From the NCBI GenBank assembly GCA_934343805.1, contig CAKRIN010000014.1:4523-68522 (forward strand): a stretch of 64,000 bases of DNA, read 5' to 3'. Made by a program: the position numbers and the translations under genes. This DNA comes from an uncultured Lachnospira sp. GTDB lineage: Bacteria > Bacillota > Clostridia > Lachnospirales > Lachnospiraceae. Below, one piece after another: positions 19,043 to 27,828 of this stretch (position 1 is its first letter; every line of letters begins with the position of its first letter). Below the pieces are notes generated by a model. That model made no database searches. It saw only the letters and a program-made list of their open reading frames with translations, and was not told where the DNA came from.

Positions 19043-20179
19043 TTACTTCATAAGGTCTGGGGTATCCCACAATTTAAGTTTCGTGCCGATACCTCTCTCC
19101 AATGCATTTCTGTATACGATGGTTCCCCATGCAACGTCCTCCACTGGCATTCCACCAACTGAATACACAACTATTTCTTCTGGCTTTCTATGTACAGGTA
19201 TTTTCCCTGTCAATACATCTCCCAGATCGTCTATCTGATCAGATGTCATCTTACCTTCTGCAATCAGGTCTTCAACATGAACAGCTGTAATCGGTACAGT
19301 ATTATAAGCATTTGGCGCATATTCCTCTTCCCATGCCTCATACAATTTAATATTATCTGTAACAGTTCTTGCTCTGTTAATAAGGAAATCATCATCAAAT
19401 CTTAATGCAGCTGTTGTCTCTATAATCGCACCCGGTTTTATCCATTCCTCTGCAATATATGGATAAGCTGATGGATCTCCTGTAGGTGAAGATGTCGAAA
19501 CAGAAACAATATCAGCATCTCTTACAGCAGCTTCAATTGTATCAACCGCATAAACCTCTGTTCCAGGGTGTTCTTTTTTCACATATTCAATGAATTTATC
19601 AAGTGACGCTTTACCACGTCCTTTTACTTTAACAGTTGTAATACCAGGTCTTACTGCAAATGCAGCCTCAAGGGCAGTCCTGCTCATAACACCAGGTCCT
19701 ACAATTCCCATCACCTTTGAATCTTCTGGTGCAAAATATTTAAATCCAACACCCGGTACTGCACCTGTTCTATAAGCTGACAATATATTGGCAGACATAT
19801 ACGCAAGAGGAGCTCCTGTATCCTTATCGTTAAGTGTGAGCATCAATATTGAACGTGGAAGACCTTTTTTCTTATTTTCAACATTAGAACCATACCATTT
19901 CATTCCTGCCATATCGAACTTTCCACCAAGATATGCAGGCATTGCCATAAATCTTCTGTCTGGCCCGTCAACAGGCATTTCTGGAAATGGTGAGCTTTCC
20001 GGGAAACATACCATACAGCCATGAGAGTTGCCATTGGCTCCACCCATTCTGTAGTTTCCCACTTTCATAAGCTTAAACATCTCTTCCATAGCCTCAACGC
20101 AGCCTTTCATATCCTTGACACCTGCTGCTATCATATCGTCCTCATTAAGATATAAAAAATCTACTTTTGGATATTCCAT
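19043..20179 (-). CDS. Ornithine cyclodeaminase / mu-crystallin family NAD(P)-dependent enzyme
   Basis: The 378-residue protein has the OCD-family layout: N-terminal substrate domain with PAYLGGKFDMAGMKWYGSN, then a Rossmann part with MGIVGPGVMSRTALEAAF and VSTSSPTGDP. Relatives are ornithine cyclodeaminase, lysine cyclodeaminase, opine-type dehydrogenases and proteins named tyramine oxidase subunit B; I recall the last as the closest named group, but the substrate cannot be read from sequence. It is the third gene of an operon with an amino acid permease (18 bases) and a PII protein, so catabolism of an imported amino compound is a reasonable inference. Confidence 0.85.
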   Translation of the reverse strand: MEYPKVDFLYLNEDDMIAAGVKDMKGCVEAMEEMFKLMKVGNYRMGGANGNSHGCMVCFPESSPFPEMPVDGPDRRFMAMPAYLGGKFDMAGMKWYGSNVENKKKGLPRSILMLTLNDKDTGAPLAYMSANILSAYRTGAVPGVGFKYFAPEDSKVMGIVGPGVMSRTALEAAFAVRPGITTVKVKGRGKASLDKFIEYVKKEHPGTEVYAVDTIEAAVRDADIVSVSTSSPTGDPSAYPYIAEEWIKPGAIIETTAALRFDDDFLINRARTVTDNIKLYEAWEEEYAPNAYNTVPITAVHVEDLIAEGKMTSDQIDDLGDVLTGKIPVHRKPEEIVVYSVGGMPVEDVAWGTIVYRNALERGIGTKLKLWDTPDLMK

Positions 20180-20197
20180 CTTACTTCCTCCTTATAA

Positions 20198-21592
20198 TTA
20201 CTTTTTACTATATTTATGTGCTGTAAGATACATGTCATTTTCCATTGCCATTACCTCATGCATTGGAATTGCCCTAAATAAAGGTCTTTTAACACGAACC
20301 TTGCACCATATAACTGAGTAAATTGCAAGACATGCAAATATAATTCCATCTATTATAAATATTCTTATCCTGTTTAGCGGATCACTATCTATATTCCAGA
20401 TCATAAATATCGTACCTATCGCAGCAATTGCCGGCAGCACCGGTCCAAACGGAACTTTAAATGTTCTTGGTGCTTTAGGAAGTTTTATCCTGAATATAAT
20501 CACATTAATGTTAGAAACAACATAGGAAACCATCCAGAACACAATAGCTACATTTATCATAAATATAAGCGAATCACTTGTAGACATTCCTGTTGCGTTA
20601 ACCACTATCTCAATAGCTCCTATAAGGAGTACTCCAATGTAATAAGCTCCACGCTTGTTCTTTTTTAAGAAAACAGATGGCAAAAGATTTATCTTAGCCA
20701 TTCCTGCACACATGAATGAAAATGAACTCATTGCAGAATTAACAGTACTTATTACTGCCAGCGCCGAAACCAGTATCATCCAGTATGAACCGAATTTTCC
20801 CAGAAGTGCCTGTCCATATAAAATATGAGGTGATGCACTTGCTCCAAGTTCTGCATAATCCGTATATCTGCTCATCCCTATAACAATAAGTGACTGCATT
20901 ACAAGTATAATGACAAGACTTAACACCATTCCAAGCGGAACATTCCGTCGTTCATTTTTAATGCTTTTAGATATTGGTATTACAAACTCACAACCGATAA
21001 ACAGGAAAAATGCCAGACCTAAAAGTCCAAATGTATCTCCAAATGAAGCTGCAAGATTAACAGGCTGACTAACCTGTGTTCCTGTTCCTATTCCTAATGC
21101 ACCAATAGCACCCATAATAACAAGTGAACCAATAAGTACATAAGCCACAACATTCTGTATCTTTGCAAATATATCTACTCCACACAGATTAGCGAATATC
21201 AGAATCATAACCATTATTATGCTGAACACACTTGATGGAATCCCTGTATCGAACACTGTGTTAATCGCATTTCCGAACATTGCACATTCTACTGAGCCAG
21301 CTATCATCTGACAGACAAGATAACCTCCAACCATAGTAAGAATCGTTACGAATGGACCCATGCCTGCCAGCGTATATTGTGCCAGTCCACCAGTAAGATT
21401 AGGCATCAGGGCATTTAGCTCAGCCATTGAAAGTGCCGTAAATATATTGATAATACATGCCAGTACCATAGTTATAATAAATCCTGTTCCCAGTATGCTT
21501 GTTCCCTGTCCAAGAGACATAAGGCAGCTTGTTGCCACAATAAGTCCGACACCTGTTGCAATAGCACTCGGCAGTCCTAATTTTTTATCCAT
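20198..21592 (-). CDS. APC-family amino acid permease
   Basis: The 464-residue membrane protein has about 12 hydrophobic segments and starts LGLPSAIATGVGLIVATSCL, a version of the APC-family helix 1 glycine motif. It has the helix 6-like region LAFFLFIGCEFVIPISKS. The substrate is probably an amino acid or amine. It lies between the PII gene (20 bases upstream) and the OCD-like gene (18 bases downstream); PII proteins often gate transporters, so direct control of this permease by the PII neighbour is possible. Confidence 0.88.
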   Translation of the reverse strand: MDKKLGLPSAIATGVGLIVATSCLMSLGQGTSILGTGFIITMVLACIINIFTALSMAELNALMPNLTGGLAQYTLAGMGPFVTILTMVGGYLVCQMIAGSVECAMFGNAINTVFDTGIPSSVFSIIMVMILIFANLCGVDIFAKIQNVVAYVLIGSLVIMGAIGALGIGTGTQVSQPVNLAASFGDTFGLLGLAFFLFIGCEFVIPISKSIKNERRNVPLGMVLSLVIILVMQSLIVIGMSRYTDYAELGASASPHILYGQALLGKFGSYWMILVSALAVISTVNSAMSSFSFMCAGMAKINLLPSVFLKKNKRGAYYIGVLLIGAIEIVVNATGMSTSDSLIFMINVAIVFWMVSYVVSNINVIIFRIKLPKAPRTFKVPFGPVLPAIAAIGTIFMIWNIDSDPLNRIRIFIIDGIIFACLAIYSVIWCKVRVKRPLFRAIPMHEVMAMENDMYLTAHKYSKK

Positions 21593-21612
21593 GACATTAT
21601 CCCTCCTGTGCT

Positions 21613-21960
21613 TTACTCAATTGCTTTAAATCCTTCTTCTCCAGTTCTTATTCTTATTACATTACTTATTGGAGAAATAAAAATTTTGCCATCCCCGATA
21701 TGACCTGTATATAATTCTTTTTTTATAACATCCAGCACCTTATTAAGTATTGAATTTTCTACCACAATCATTATGTACTGTTTAGGAAGCAGTTCCATTT
21801 CCTCCCGCCGTTCTGGCTCATATTCATATGTACCTTTCTGTACTCCGCACCCTATTGCCTGCAAAACTGTCATTCCTGTAACGCCCACTTTACTTAATGC
21901 ACTTTTAAGTCCTGATACTTTATTCATAGATGTTATTATTTCAACCTTAGATATTTCCAT
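21613..21960 (-). CDS. PII-family signal transduction protein (GlnB/GlnK-like)
   Basis: The 115-residue product has the PII ferredoxin-like fold marks: start KVEIITSMNKVSGLKSALSKVGVTGMTV, T-loop region QKGTYEYEPERREEMELLPK, and the B-loop HIGDGKIFISPI. The T-loop lacks the usual uridylylated Tyr51 context (the RGxYRGxEY form), so covalent control may differ. PII trimers bind ATP/ADP and 2-oxoglutarate. It is the first gene of an operon with an APC permease rather than an ammonium channel, which is unusual. GGAG lies 6 bases before the ATG. Confidence 0.9.
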   Translation of the reverse strand: MEISKVEIITSMNKVSGLKSALSKVGVTGMTVLQAIGCGVQKGTYEYEPERREEMELLPKQYIMIVVENSILNKVLDVIKKELYTGHIGDGKIFISPISNVIRIRTGEEGFKAIE

Positions 21961-21984
21961 ATGCTGCTCCTTTCTTAATCCATC

Positions 21985-22024
21985 AAAAAAGGCGTCCGCT
22001 TACCAACAGGTAAACAGACGCCTT
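21985..22024 (-). terminator. Terminator-like hairpin in the leader of the PII operon
   Basis: On the minus strand AAGGCGTC ... GACGCCTT form the stem base, with a second stem TTTACC/GGTAA inside, followed by six T. It lies 25 bases upstream of the PII start codon and downstream of a promoter candidate at 22045-22073, so it sits in the leader transcript. It could serve as an attenuator, or as the end of the broken chemotaxis gene further upstream. Confidence 0.7.
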
Positions 22025-22044
22025 CGTCCTTGTATATTAAATTG

Positions 22045-22073
22045 TAAATATAATATCTAATCACCATTGACAA
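22045..22073 (-). promoter_or_regulatory. Promoter candidate for the PII operon
   Basis: TTGTCA (22068-22073) and TATTTA (22045-22050) on the minus strand are spaced by 17 bases. Transcription would start near 22038 and give a leader of about 78 bases containing the hairpin at 21985-22024. Confidence 0.5.
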
Positions 22074-22147
22074 AAATTGTATAAATCGGAACTGATTATA
22101 TAGATTACTGTCACTTCATATGGTATGCATTCTGACATATTATATAT

Positions 22148-22719
22148 TTACGCTTCTGCTGAAGCTTTTAGCTCATTTGCAAGCTCATATATATTGTTAA
22201 GTACTTCTTTGCAGTTTTTCATACTTTCCACTGTAGAGTCTGATACTTTCATTCCCTCTGTTGACGCTGCAGCAACTTCTTCTCCTGTTGCTGACAAATG
22301 TGATATATTGTCTGCTATTACTGATGTCGAGCTAAGTATTTTATTAATACTTTGTTCAGCAACATGTATGCTTGACATAAGTTCATCAACTGTATTTCCT
22401 AATTCTACAAATGTCTTTTCCGTCTCATCAATGAGCTCATTCTGCTTATTGACTGATAACACTGATTCATTAATGCTTTCATTGGCTTTTCTTGTATCCT
22501 GATTCAACTTATGTATTATGTCCGTGATACTCTCAGATGCTTCTTTAGTCTGTTCTGAAAGCTTACGTATTTCATCTGCAACTACCGCAAATCCCTTTCC
22601 GGCTTCTCCCGCGCGGGCTGCTTCAATAGAAGCATTCAATGCTATGCGATATAACCAAAAACAATTAAAACTGTTGCCAACACCATCTTATTGGCCCTAT
22701 GATACTGATTCTCTGTCAT
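22148..22719 (-). pseudogene. Methyl-accepting chemotaxis protein gene broken by an internal deletion
   Basis: The start at 22719 (ribosome site AAGGAGA) opens [25 protein letters not shown], a typical receptor N-terminus entering its first membrane helix, and stops at TAG 22644-22642. Immediately after, in another frame (offset of 2), the conserved hairpin tip and C-terminal signalling helix appear: [21 protein letters not shown] and about 160 residues to 22148. The sensing domain, second membrane helix, HAMP and first half of the coiled coil are missing. So one deletion of several hundred codons joined the two ends out of frame. An ATG at 22639 could still express the C-terminal half. Confidence 0.88.
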
Positions 22720-22831
22720 CTTTTCTCCTTCTGTCACTTATTAATTTAATCTTGATCACGAATTTATATCAGTTTTAATATACAACATGTTTAGTCACAT
22801 TTCAATATTTTTTATCGCTTCTAATGTATTA

Positions 22832-23530
22832 TTATACCCTTAACATTCTGTAACCTATACCAATATGCGTCTGTATATACTGTGGGGAATTGACATCTTT
22901 TTCAATTTTCTTTCTTAATGTTGCCATAAATACTCTAAGTGATGCCAGATCATTTTCCCATGAACTTCCCCATATATTCTTAGTAATATATGTGTATGTC
23001 AGCACTCTTCCAACATTTCTTGATAATAATATAAGAAGCTTATATTCAATAGGTGTAAGATGCAGCTCCTCTCCATTCAGATAAGCACAGCCAGCAGCGT
23101 AATCAATTTTTAATTCTCCATTCTCGAATACACTTGTATTCTGATTCATATCCGTCTGCATAAGCGACAATCTTCTTACTGTTACACGCAATCTTGCAAG
23201 AAGCTCATCTACTGAAAACGGCTTTGTAAGATAATCATCTGCCCCTGCATCAAGTGCTTCTATCTTATCGGCATCTTCAGTTCTTGCGCTTATAACAATT
23301 ATTGGTGTATTAGTCCATGTTCTTATCTTTTTTATAACTTCCACCCCATCTATATCAGGAAGTCCTAAGTCTAACAGAATTATATCAGGATTATGTGATG
23401 CAGTCTGTGAAATAGCACTCTCTCCATTCACAGCAGTTAAATATCTGTAATTATTAGTTTTTAATGTTGTTGTTATGAGATTTCTTATTGGTGAATCATC
23501 CTCAACTACAAGAACCTGTGTTTTATTCAT
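22832..23530 (-). CDS. kdpE: KdpE-like response regulator
   Basis: The 232-residue product has a receiver domain with phospho-acceptor Asp in DIILLDLGLPD and the switch lysine in DDYLTKPFSVDELLARLR, then an OmpR/PhoB winged helix ending in TYITKNIWGSSWENDLASLRVFMATLRKK. The recognition helix segment (SLRVFMATLRKKIE) is the KdpE form. It overlaps the upstream histidine kinase gene by 8 bases. No kdpFABC genes are in the window; the operon instead holds Ktr/Trk components, so it probably controls this transporter. Confidence 0.9.
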   Translation of the reverse strand: MNKTQVLVVEDDSPIRNLITTTLKTNNYRYLTAVNGESAISQTASHNPDIILLDLGLPDIDGVEVIKKIRTWTNTPIIVISARTEDADKIEALDAGADDYLTKPFSVDELLARLRVTVRRLSLMQTDMNQNTSVFENGELKIDYAAGCAYLNGEELHLTPIEYKLLILLSRNVGRVLTYTYITKNIWGSSWENDLASLRVFMATLRKKIEKDVNSPQYIQTHIGIGYRMLRV

Positions 23531-24605
23531 TCAAATGTACCTCACTTAACTGCATTTTGAATTCGAATATGCATCCATGTGGTGTATTATCCCTTAATTC
23601 CAGTTCACTTCCATGTGCATTTATAATAGTTTTACATAAAGATAACCCCAGTCCCAGACTTCTTCTGTTATCTGCAATTTCATTGTTACAGGTAAAAAAT
23701 GTATCAAATACATTTTCTTTCATATCATCAGGTATTCCCGCACCATTATCTTCAATGGCTATAATTACATATCTGCCTTCTTTTCTTGCTTTAATATATA
23801 TATCAGAGCCTTCCTGCGTATACTTTACTGCATTATCAACTATATTAATAATAACCTGTATTATAAGTCTGGCATCCATTTTCACAAGAAGCAGTTCTTT
23901 GCCGCAATCTACATGTATTTTATGTTCACAGCTTTTTCTGTTGATATGTTTTAATGCTTCAGCAATAACTTCGTCTATCAGCTGGTCAGACATATTAAGA
24001 GTTACTGTTCCATCCTCAAATCTTGTTACAAACAATATATTCTCTACCAGACTGATTAACCATTCTGAATCATCATATATATCTGTAAATATCTGCTCTC
24101 TCGTATCATTATCAAGCTTATCATAATTGTACATAAGATTATTGGCATTACCTGATATTGATGTGAGTGGTGTTCTTAAATCGTGCGAAATTGTCCTTAA
24201 AAGATTAGCCCTTAACTGTAGTGTCTTTTCCCTGTAAGCAGCCTGTTCTGACATACGAACATGTTTTTTCAGCTTAGATGCCAGAGTTCCTGTAAGCATT
24301 GACGCAGCAAGCATAATAACGCATGTGAGCGGATATCCTGTGTCATATGCATGAAAAGTAAATCTTGGTTCTGTCAGAAAGAAATTCATCAGAACAACAC
24401 TTACCAGTGAACCTGCTACACTCCAGATATATCCATTGGTGAATATTGAAATTAAAAGCACACACAGAAGATATACCATAGTAACATTTGATTCTGTAAA
24501 TCCAATATATATAAGCAGCATTCCTATTACTGTTGCAATGCTTAAAAAGCCTATTGTTATTAAGAATTCTTTTATAAATTTTTTCAATTTCTTTTCCGTG
24601 TTCAT
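23523..24605 (-). CDS. KdpD-like histidine kinase lacking the N-terminal KdpD/Usp domains
   Basis: The 360-residue protein starts with four hydrophobic segments (about residues 14-105), the DUF4118 region of KdpD, followed by the H-box HDLRTPLTSISGNANNLM, an N-box IVDNAVKYTQEGSDI and G-boxes DNGAGIPDD and SLGLGLSLCK. Full KdpD is about 890 residues; the cytoplasmic N-terminal KdpD and Usp-like domains are absent, as in several Firmicutes. ATG 24605 is used; a GTG at 24611 is also in frame. It is cotranscribed with kdpE. Confidence 0.88.
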   Translation of the reverse strand: MNTEKKLKKFIKEFLITIGFLSIATVIGMLLIYIGFTESNVTMVYLLCVLLISIFTNGYIWSVAGSLVSVVLMNFFLTEPRFTFHAYDTGYPLTCVIMLAASMLTGTLASKLKKHVRMSEQAAYREKTLQLRANLLRTISHDLRTPLTSISGNANNLMYNYDKLDNDTREQIFTDIYDDSEWLISLVENILFVTRFEDGTVTLNMSDQLIDEVIAEALKHINRKSCEHKIHVDCGKELLLVKMDARLIIQVIINIVDNAVKYTQEGSDIYIKARKEGRYVIIAIEDNGAGIPDDMKENVFDTFFTCNNEIADNRRSLGLGLSLCKTIINAHGSELELRDNTPHGCIFEFKMQLSEVHLNE

Positions 24606-24647
24606 TACCACCTTATTTTATTTTGTATATAATAACACATATTCACA

Positions 24648-24833
24648 TCAATATCTCTTTTTTTCATTATCATCACTTTCATTCAATATAGCATTCATTG
24701 TATCTTTGTCATTGGTTCTTCTTGTCCTGTTCATAAATCCGTCTATTTTAGACATAACATACCATCCTGCAGCCATAAATAATAATATCACAACTATAAG
24801 TATTGTTATAATCAATCCTATCTTCATGCTCAT
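24648..24833 (-). CDS. Small single-pass membrane protein in the potassium operon
   Basis: The 61-residue product has one membrane helix (about residues 5-27, IGLIITILIVVILLFMAAGWYVM) and a charged tail with RRTNDKDT and DDNEKKRY. A GGGGG ribosome site precedes an ATG-AGC-ATG start. It lies 11 bases after trkA and 42 before the kinase gene. I do not recognise the family. Its place recalls small accessory subunits such as KdpF, but the sequence is not KdpF-like; a role in transport or in signalling to the kinase is inference. Confidence 0.65.
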   Translation of the reverse strand: MSMKIGLIITILIVVILLFMAAGWYVMSKIDGFMNRTRRTNDKDTMNAILNESDDNEKKRY

Positions 24834-24844
24834 GCCCCCTAACC

Positions 24845-25495
24845 TTAAACCTTAAAGCATTTTTTCAGATTTTTATAATCTCCTAACACAAGTAATGTAA
24901 TATCTTCTGTAAGTACAATATCTGGTTCAACATTTACATTTATTGAATTTTTATGCTTTATAGCCATTATATTTACTCCATATTTTCTTCTTATATCAAG
25001 CTCAATAATGCTTTTACCTAACCACGACTCAGGAACTTCCACTTCGAGAATTGCATGAGTATTATCCAGTTGTATTAAATCAAGAATATGATCCGCAGTA
25101 TAACGTACTGCAGCCCACTTTGCTTCGTGTTTTTCAGGATATACAACTGCATCTGCACCATTGCGCAGCAGAAATTTTTCCTGTACATCCCGCTCAGCTC
25201 TTGATACCACATATCTGGCGCCAAGTTCCTTTAACAGTGATGTTGTTTCCAGCGAATTCTGAAAACTGTCACCGATTGTCACCATACACACATCAAAATT
25301 CCCAACACCTAATGATTTCAAAAATTCAGCATTCGTGCTGTCTCCAATCTGTGCATTCGTAACTATATTCATAACATCGTTAATTCTATTTTCATCTGTA
25401 TCAACTGCCATCACCTGATGTCCAAGCTGATTAAGCTGCATAGCCATATGTTTTCCAAATCTTCCGGCTCCTATAAGTAATACATTCTTTTTCAT
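24845..25495 (-). CDS. ktrA: TrkA/KtrA-type regulatory subunit of potassium uptake
   Basis: The 216-residue cytoplasmic protein has an RCK_N Rossmann domain with GAGRFGKHMAMQL and the acidic end of strand 2 (AVDTDENR), then an RCK_C domain from about residue 135 to the end. RCK_C domains of this kind bind c-di-AMP in Firmicutes, which is known for the family and not shown here. It starts 9 bases after the membrane subunit gene. Confidence 0.93.
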   Translation of the reverse strand: MKKNVLLIGAGRFGKHMAMQLNQLGHQVMAVDTDENRINDVMNIVTNAQIGDSTNAEFLKSLGVGNFDVCMVTIGDSFQNSLETTSLLKELGARYVVSRAERDVQEKFLLRNGADAVVYPEKHEAKWAAVRYTADHILDLIQLDNTHAILEVEVPESWLGKSIIELDIRRKYGVNIMAIKHKNSINVNVEPDIVLTEDITLLVLGDYKNLKKCFKV

Positions 25496-25504
25496 ATTGT
25501 GCTC

Positions 25505-26839
25505 CTATCCTATATTAATCTTTTCTTCAGGAAATTTTGAATAGCTGTTTCCATTTCCAGAAAAAGCAGCATATATTAAAGTAAGACCGCCAACTCTGCC
25601 CATAAACATAAGAATAATAAGAACAATTCTTGATAATATTCCAAGCTGTGGAGTAATACCTAATGTCAATCCGACCGTACCTACTGCTGATGCTGTTTCA
25701 AAAAGACATTTTCCTAATGAAATTCCATCTGTAACATTTATAATAAATGCGCCCGTGACAAATAATGTAATGTACATCATAGCTATCGTAGCTGCATTTT
25801 TAACTGTATCGTTATCTATTCTTCTTTCAAAAAAATGAATATTCTTATTTCTCTTAAATGTTGCAACCATGTTTCCCATAAGAACTGCAAATGTGGTTGT
25901 TTTCATACCACCTGCTGTTGAACCTGGTGAACCACCTATGAGCATAAGAACAATCATAACCATTACAGATGCCTGTTTCATTGCATTAAGGTCAACCGTA
26001 TTAAATCCCGCAGTCCTTAATGTCACTGATTGAAAAAGTGCCTTAAATACAGGCATTTTCTCGCTTCCAGTCATCATATCATTTATCATAAATATAATTG
26101 CAGGTACTGTTATAAGAACGGCTGTTGTAACAATTATTAATTTGCTCTGCATCTTATATCTTTTAAAATGATACTTATTATTCTTAATATCTTCCCACGT
26201 AACAAATCCAATTCCACCAATCACAATAAGAAGCATCAATGTAATATTAATAACAGGGTTACAGGCATATGTCGTCATTGAAGCAAATTGATTATCCGCT
26301 GTTCCTAATACATCAAATCCTGCATTACAGAATGCTGATATAGAATGAAATATTGCAAACCAGATTCCTTTCAATCCATAATCCCTGCAGAATACCGGCA
26401 TCATAAGCAATGCTCCTAATAATTCTATGATGAATGTTCCTTTTAATATAAAGCCGGTAAGCCTGACTATTCCGCCAACCACCGGTGCTGACACAGATTC
26501 CTGCATAAAGCTTCTCTGCATTAGAGACACTTTCTTTCCTGACAATAAAGAAAATGCAACGGCAACAGTAATTACGCCAAGTCCTCCTATCTGTATAAGC
26601 GTAATTATTACAAGCTGTCCAAATAAAGACCAGTAGCTTCCTGTATCCAGTACTACTAATCCGGTAACGCATACCGCTGATGTAGATGTAAATAATGCAT
26701 CACCAAATGGTGTTACACAGCCACTGGCTGATGAAACCGGCAGCATAAGAAGCAATGCTCCTAATATAATTAATCCACCAAATCCAATTGTTATAACCCG
26801 GAATGATGACAAATGTTTTCTTATCCTGTCGTCAAACAT
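25505..26839 (-). CDS. ktrB: TrkH/KtrB-type potassium transporter
   Basis: The 444-residue integral membrane protein has the four-fold MPM repeat of SKT transporters; selectivity-filter-like segments appear as TSTSAVCVTGLV, SISAFCNAGFDV, QSVTLRTAGFNTV and ETASAVGTVGLTLG. The core length and fast RIRKHLSSFRVI start fit KtrB. Start 26839 is preceded by AAAAGGGG; an earlier ATG at 26911 lies within the preceding hairpin and is rejected. It is the first gene of the operon ktrB-ktrA-small protein-kdpD-like-kdpE. Confidence 0.92.
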   Translation of the reverse strand: MFDDRIRKHLSSFRVITIGFGGLIILGALLLMLPVSSASGCVTPFGDALFTSTSAVCVTGLVVLDTGSYWSLFGQLVIITLIQIGGLGVITVAVAFSLLSGKKVSLMQRSFMQESVSAPVVGGIVRLTGFILKGTFIIELLGALLMMPVFCRDYGLKGIWFAIFHSISAFCNAGFDVLGTADNQFASMTTYACNPVINITLMLLIVIGGIGFVTWEDIKNNKYHFKRYKMQSKLIIVTTAVLITVPAIIFMINDMMTGSEKMPVFKALFQSVTLRTAGFNTVDLNAMKQASVMVMIVLMLIGGSPGSTAGGMKTTTFAVLMGNMVATFKRNKNIHFFERRIDNDTVKNAATIAMMYITLFVTGAFIINVTDGISLGKCLFETASAVGTVGLTLGITPQLGILSRIVLIILMFMGRVGGLTLIYAAFSGNGNSYSKFPEEKINIG

Positions 26840-26846
26840 AAAAAAA

Positions 26847-26897
26847 TCCCCTTTTCTAACATAATTAAAATCTACCAGAATTATGTTAAAAAAGGGG
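26847..26897 (-). promoter_or_regulatory. Hairpin that contains the ktrB ribosome site and resembles a terminator
   Basis: Arms at 26848-26866 and 26879-26897 pair over 19 bases with one mismatch around a 12-base loop. The last arm ends in AAAAGGGG, the only ribosome site of ktrB, and is followed directly by A and seven T and then ATG. So one structure can both end the upstream ABC-permease transcript and hide the ktrB ribosome site. Confidence 0.72.
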
Positions 26898-26937
26898 TTA
26901 AGCATTTCCATATGATATTAAGATTATATTAAGATTA

Positions 26938-27828
26938 TTATCTCTCCCGAATCATGATAATCAGAAGATAAGCTGCTCCGAATACAAGTATGCTTCCAGC
27001 CATGATTAAATACATCTGTGGCACACTCACGACATGTCCTCTGAATACAGGATTACAGTCGAGAGTATTCCTTATGACTGTGACCGCTTCTGACGGCATC
27101 CCTGTGTCTGCCATCTCTTTATACACTCCGTTTAGCATGTGGTTCTTAACCAGGGACGTTCCATATGTACCTGGAAGGTAGGACAATGCTTTCTGCAGCC
27201 CTGAGCTAAAATTAGATATCGGCATGTATGCGCCGCACACAAATCCATACCCTGCACTTACAATAGTTCCAACTGCCGACAACTGTCCCTGAGTCTTTAA
27301 CGGATAGCTTACAATACTTGAAAGCGTGCTTCCGAATAACACAAGAAAAATCATATCCATTATTACAAATATTACATCTGACACACTCATATACCAGCCC
27401 ATTTTCAATATGTAAAGCAGGCATAATGCAAGTGCTGTGCCATTAACCATAAGCGAATTAAGTACTGTTGATAAGAAATATCCTATATAAATCTTTGTTT
27501 TGCTTACAGGCGAAACATCAAAATCTTTTCTTGCTCCGCTGGCTCTGTCCTGAACCATCGTAAGATTTACGCAGAATGTAACAGTTACACAGCTTACTGC
27601 AAGAAGTGCCGCAGCTAACTGTGCTGCCACTGTGCCGTTAATTATTTTGTCTGATAAATCAATCATGTCCTTAGTTGCAGAAACGAAGGAGTCCTTGTAT
27701 ACATTTGCTAAAAATGTTGCATACAAAACAATAAGAATTGCCGGAGTTATCATTGATGAAAACAACATTCCTTTGTCCTTAAAAAAGAGTTTTCTGTTTC
27801 TGCTTACAAGTGCTGTTATCTCTTTCAT
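26938..27828 (-). CDS. ABC-2 type transporter permease
   Basis: The 296-residue protein has six predicted membrane helices in the ABC-2 arrangement, with a cytoplasmic N-terminus, a large extracellular loop after helix 1 and the conserved amphipathic end before MIRER. ATG 27828 overlaps the ATPase stop as TGATG; a GTG at 27831 is less likely. It pairs with the ATPase upstream and probably forms a DrrAB-like exporter of unknown substrate. Confidence 0.87.
   Translation of the reverse strand: MKEITALVSRNRKLFFKDKGMLFSSMITPAILIVLYATFLANVYKDSFVSATKDMIDLSDKIINGTVAAQLAAALLAVSCVTVTFCVNLTMVQDRASGARKDFDVSPVSKTKIYIGYFLSTVLNSLMVNGTALALCLLYILKMGWYMSVSDVIFVIMDMIFLVLFGSTLSSIVSYPLKTQGQLSAVGTIVSAGYGFVCGAYMPISNFSSGLQKALSYLPGTYGTSLVKNHMLNGVYKEMADTGMPSEAVTVIRNTLDCNPVFRGHVVSVPQMYLIMAGSILVFGAAYLLIIMIRER

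Noticed and set aside
22148..22639. A complete small chemotaxis protein of 163 residues
   Set aside because: The first methionine lies inside the conserved signalling-tip sequence, and a receptor N-terminus with its own ribosome site precedes it in another frame, so a deletion explains it better.
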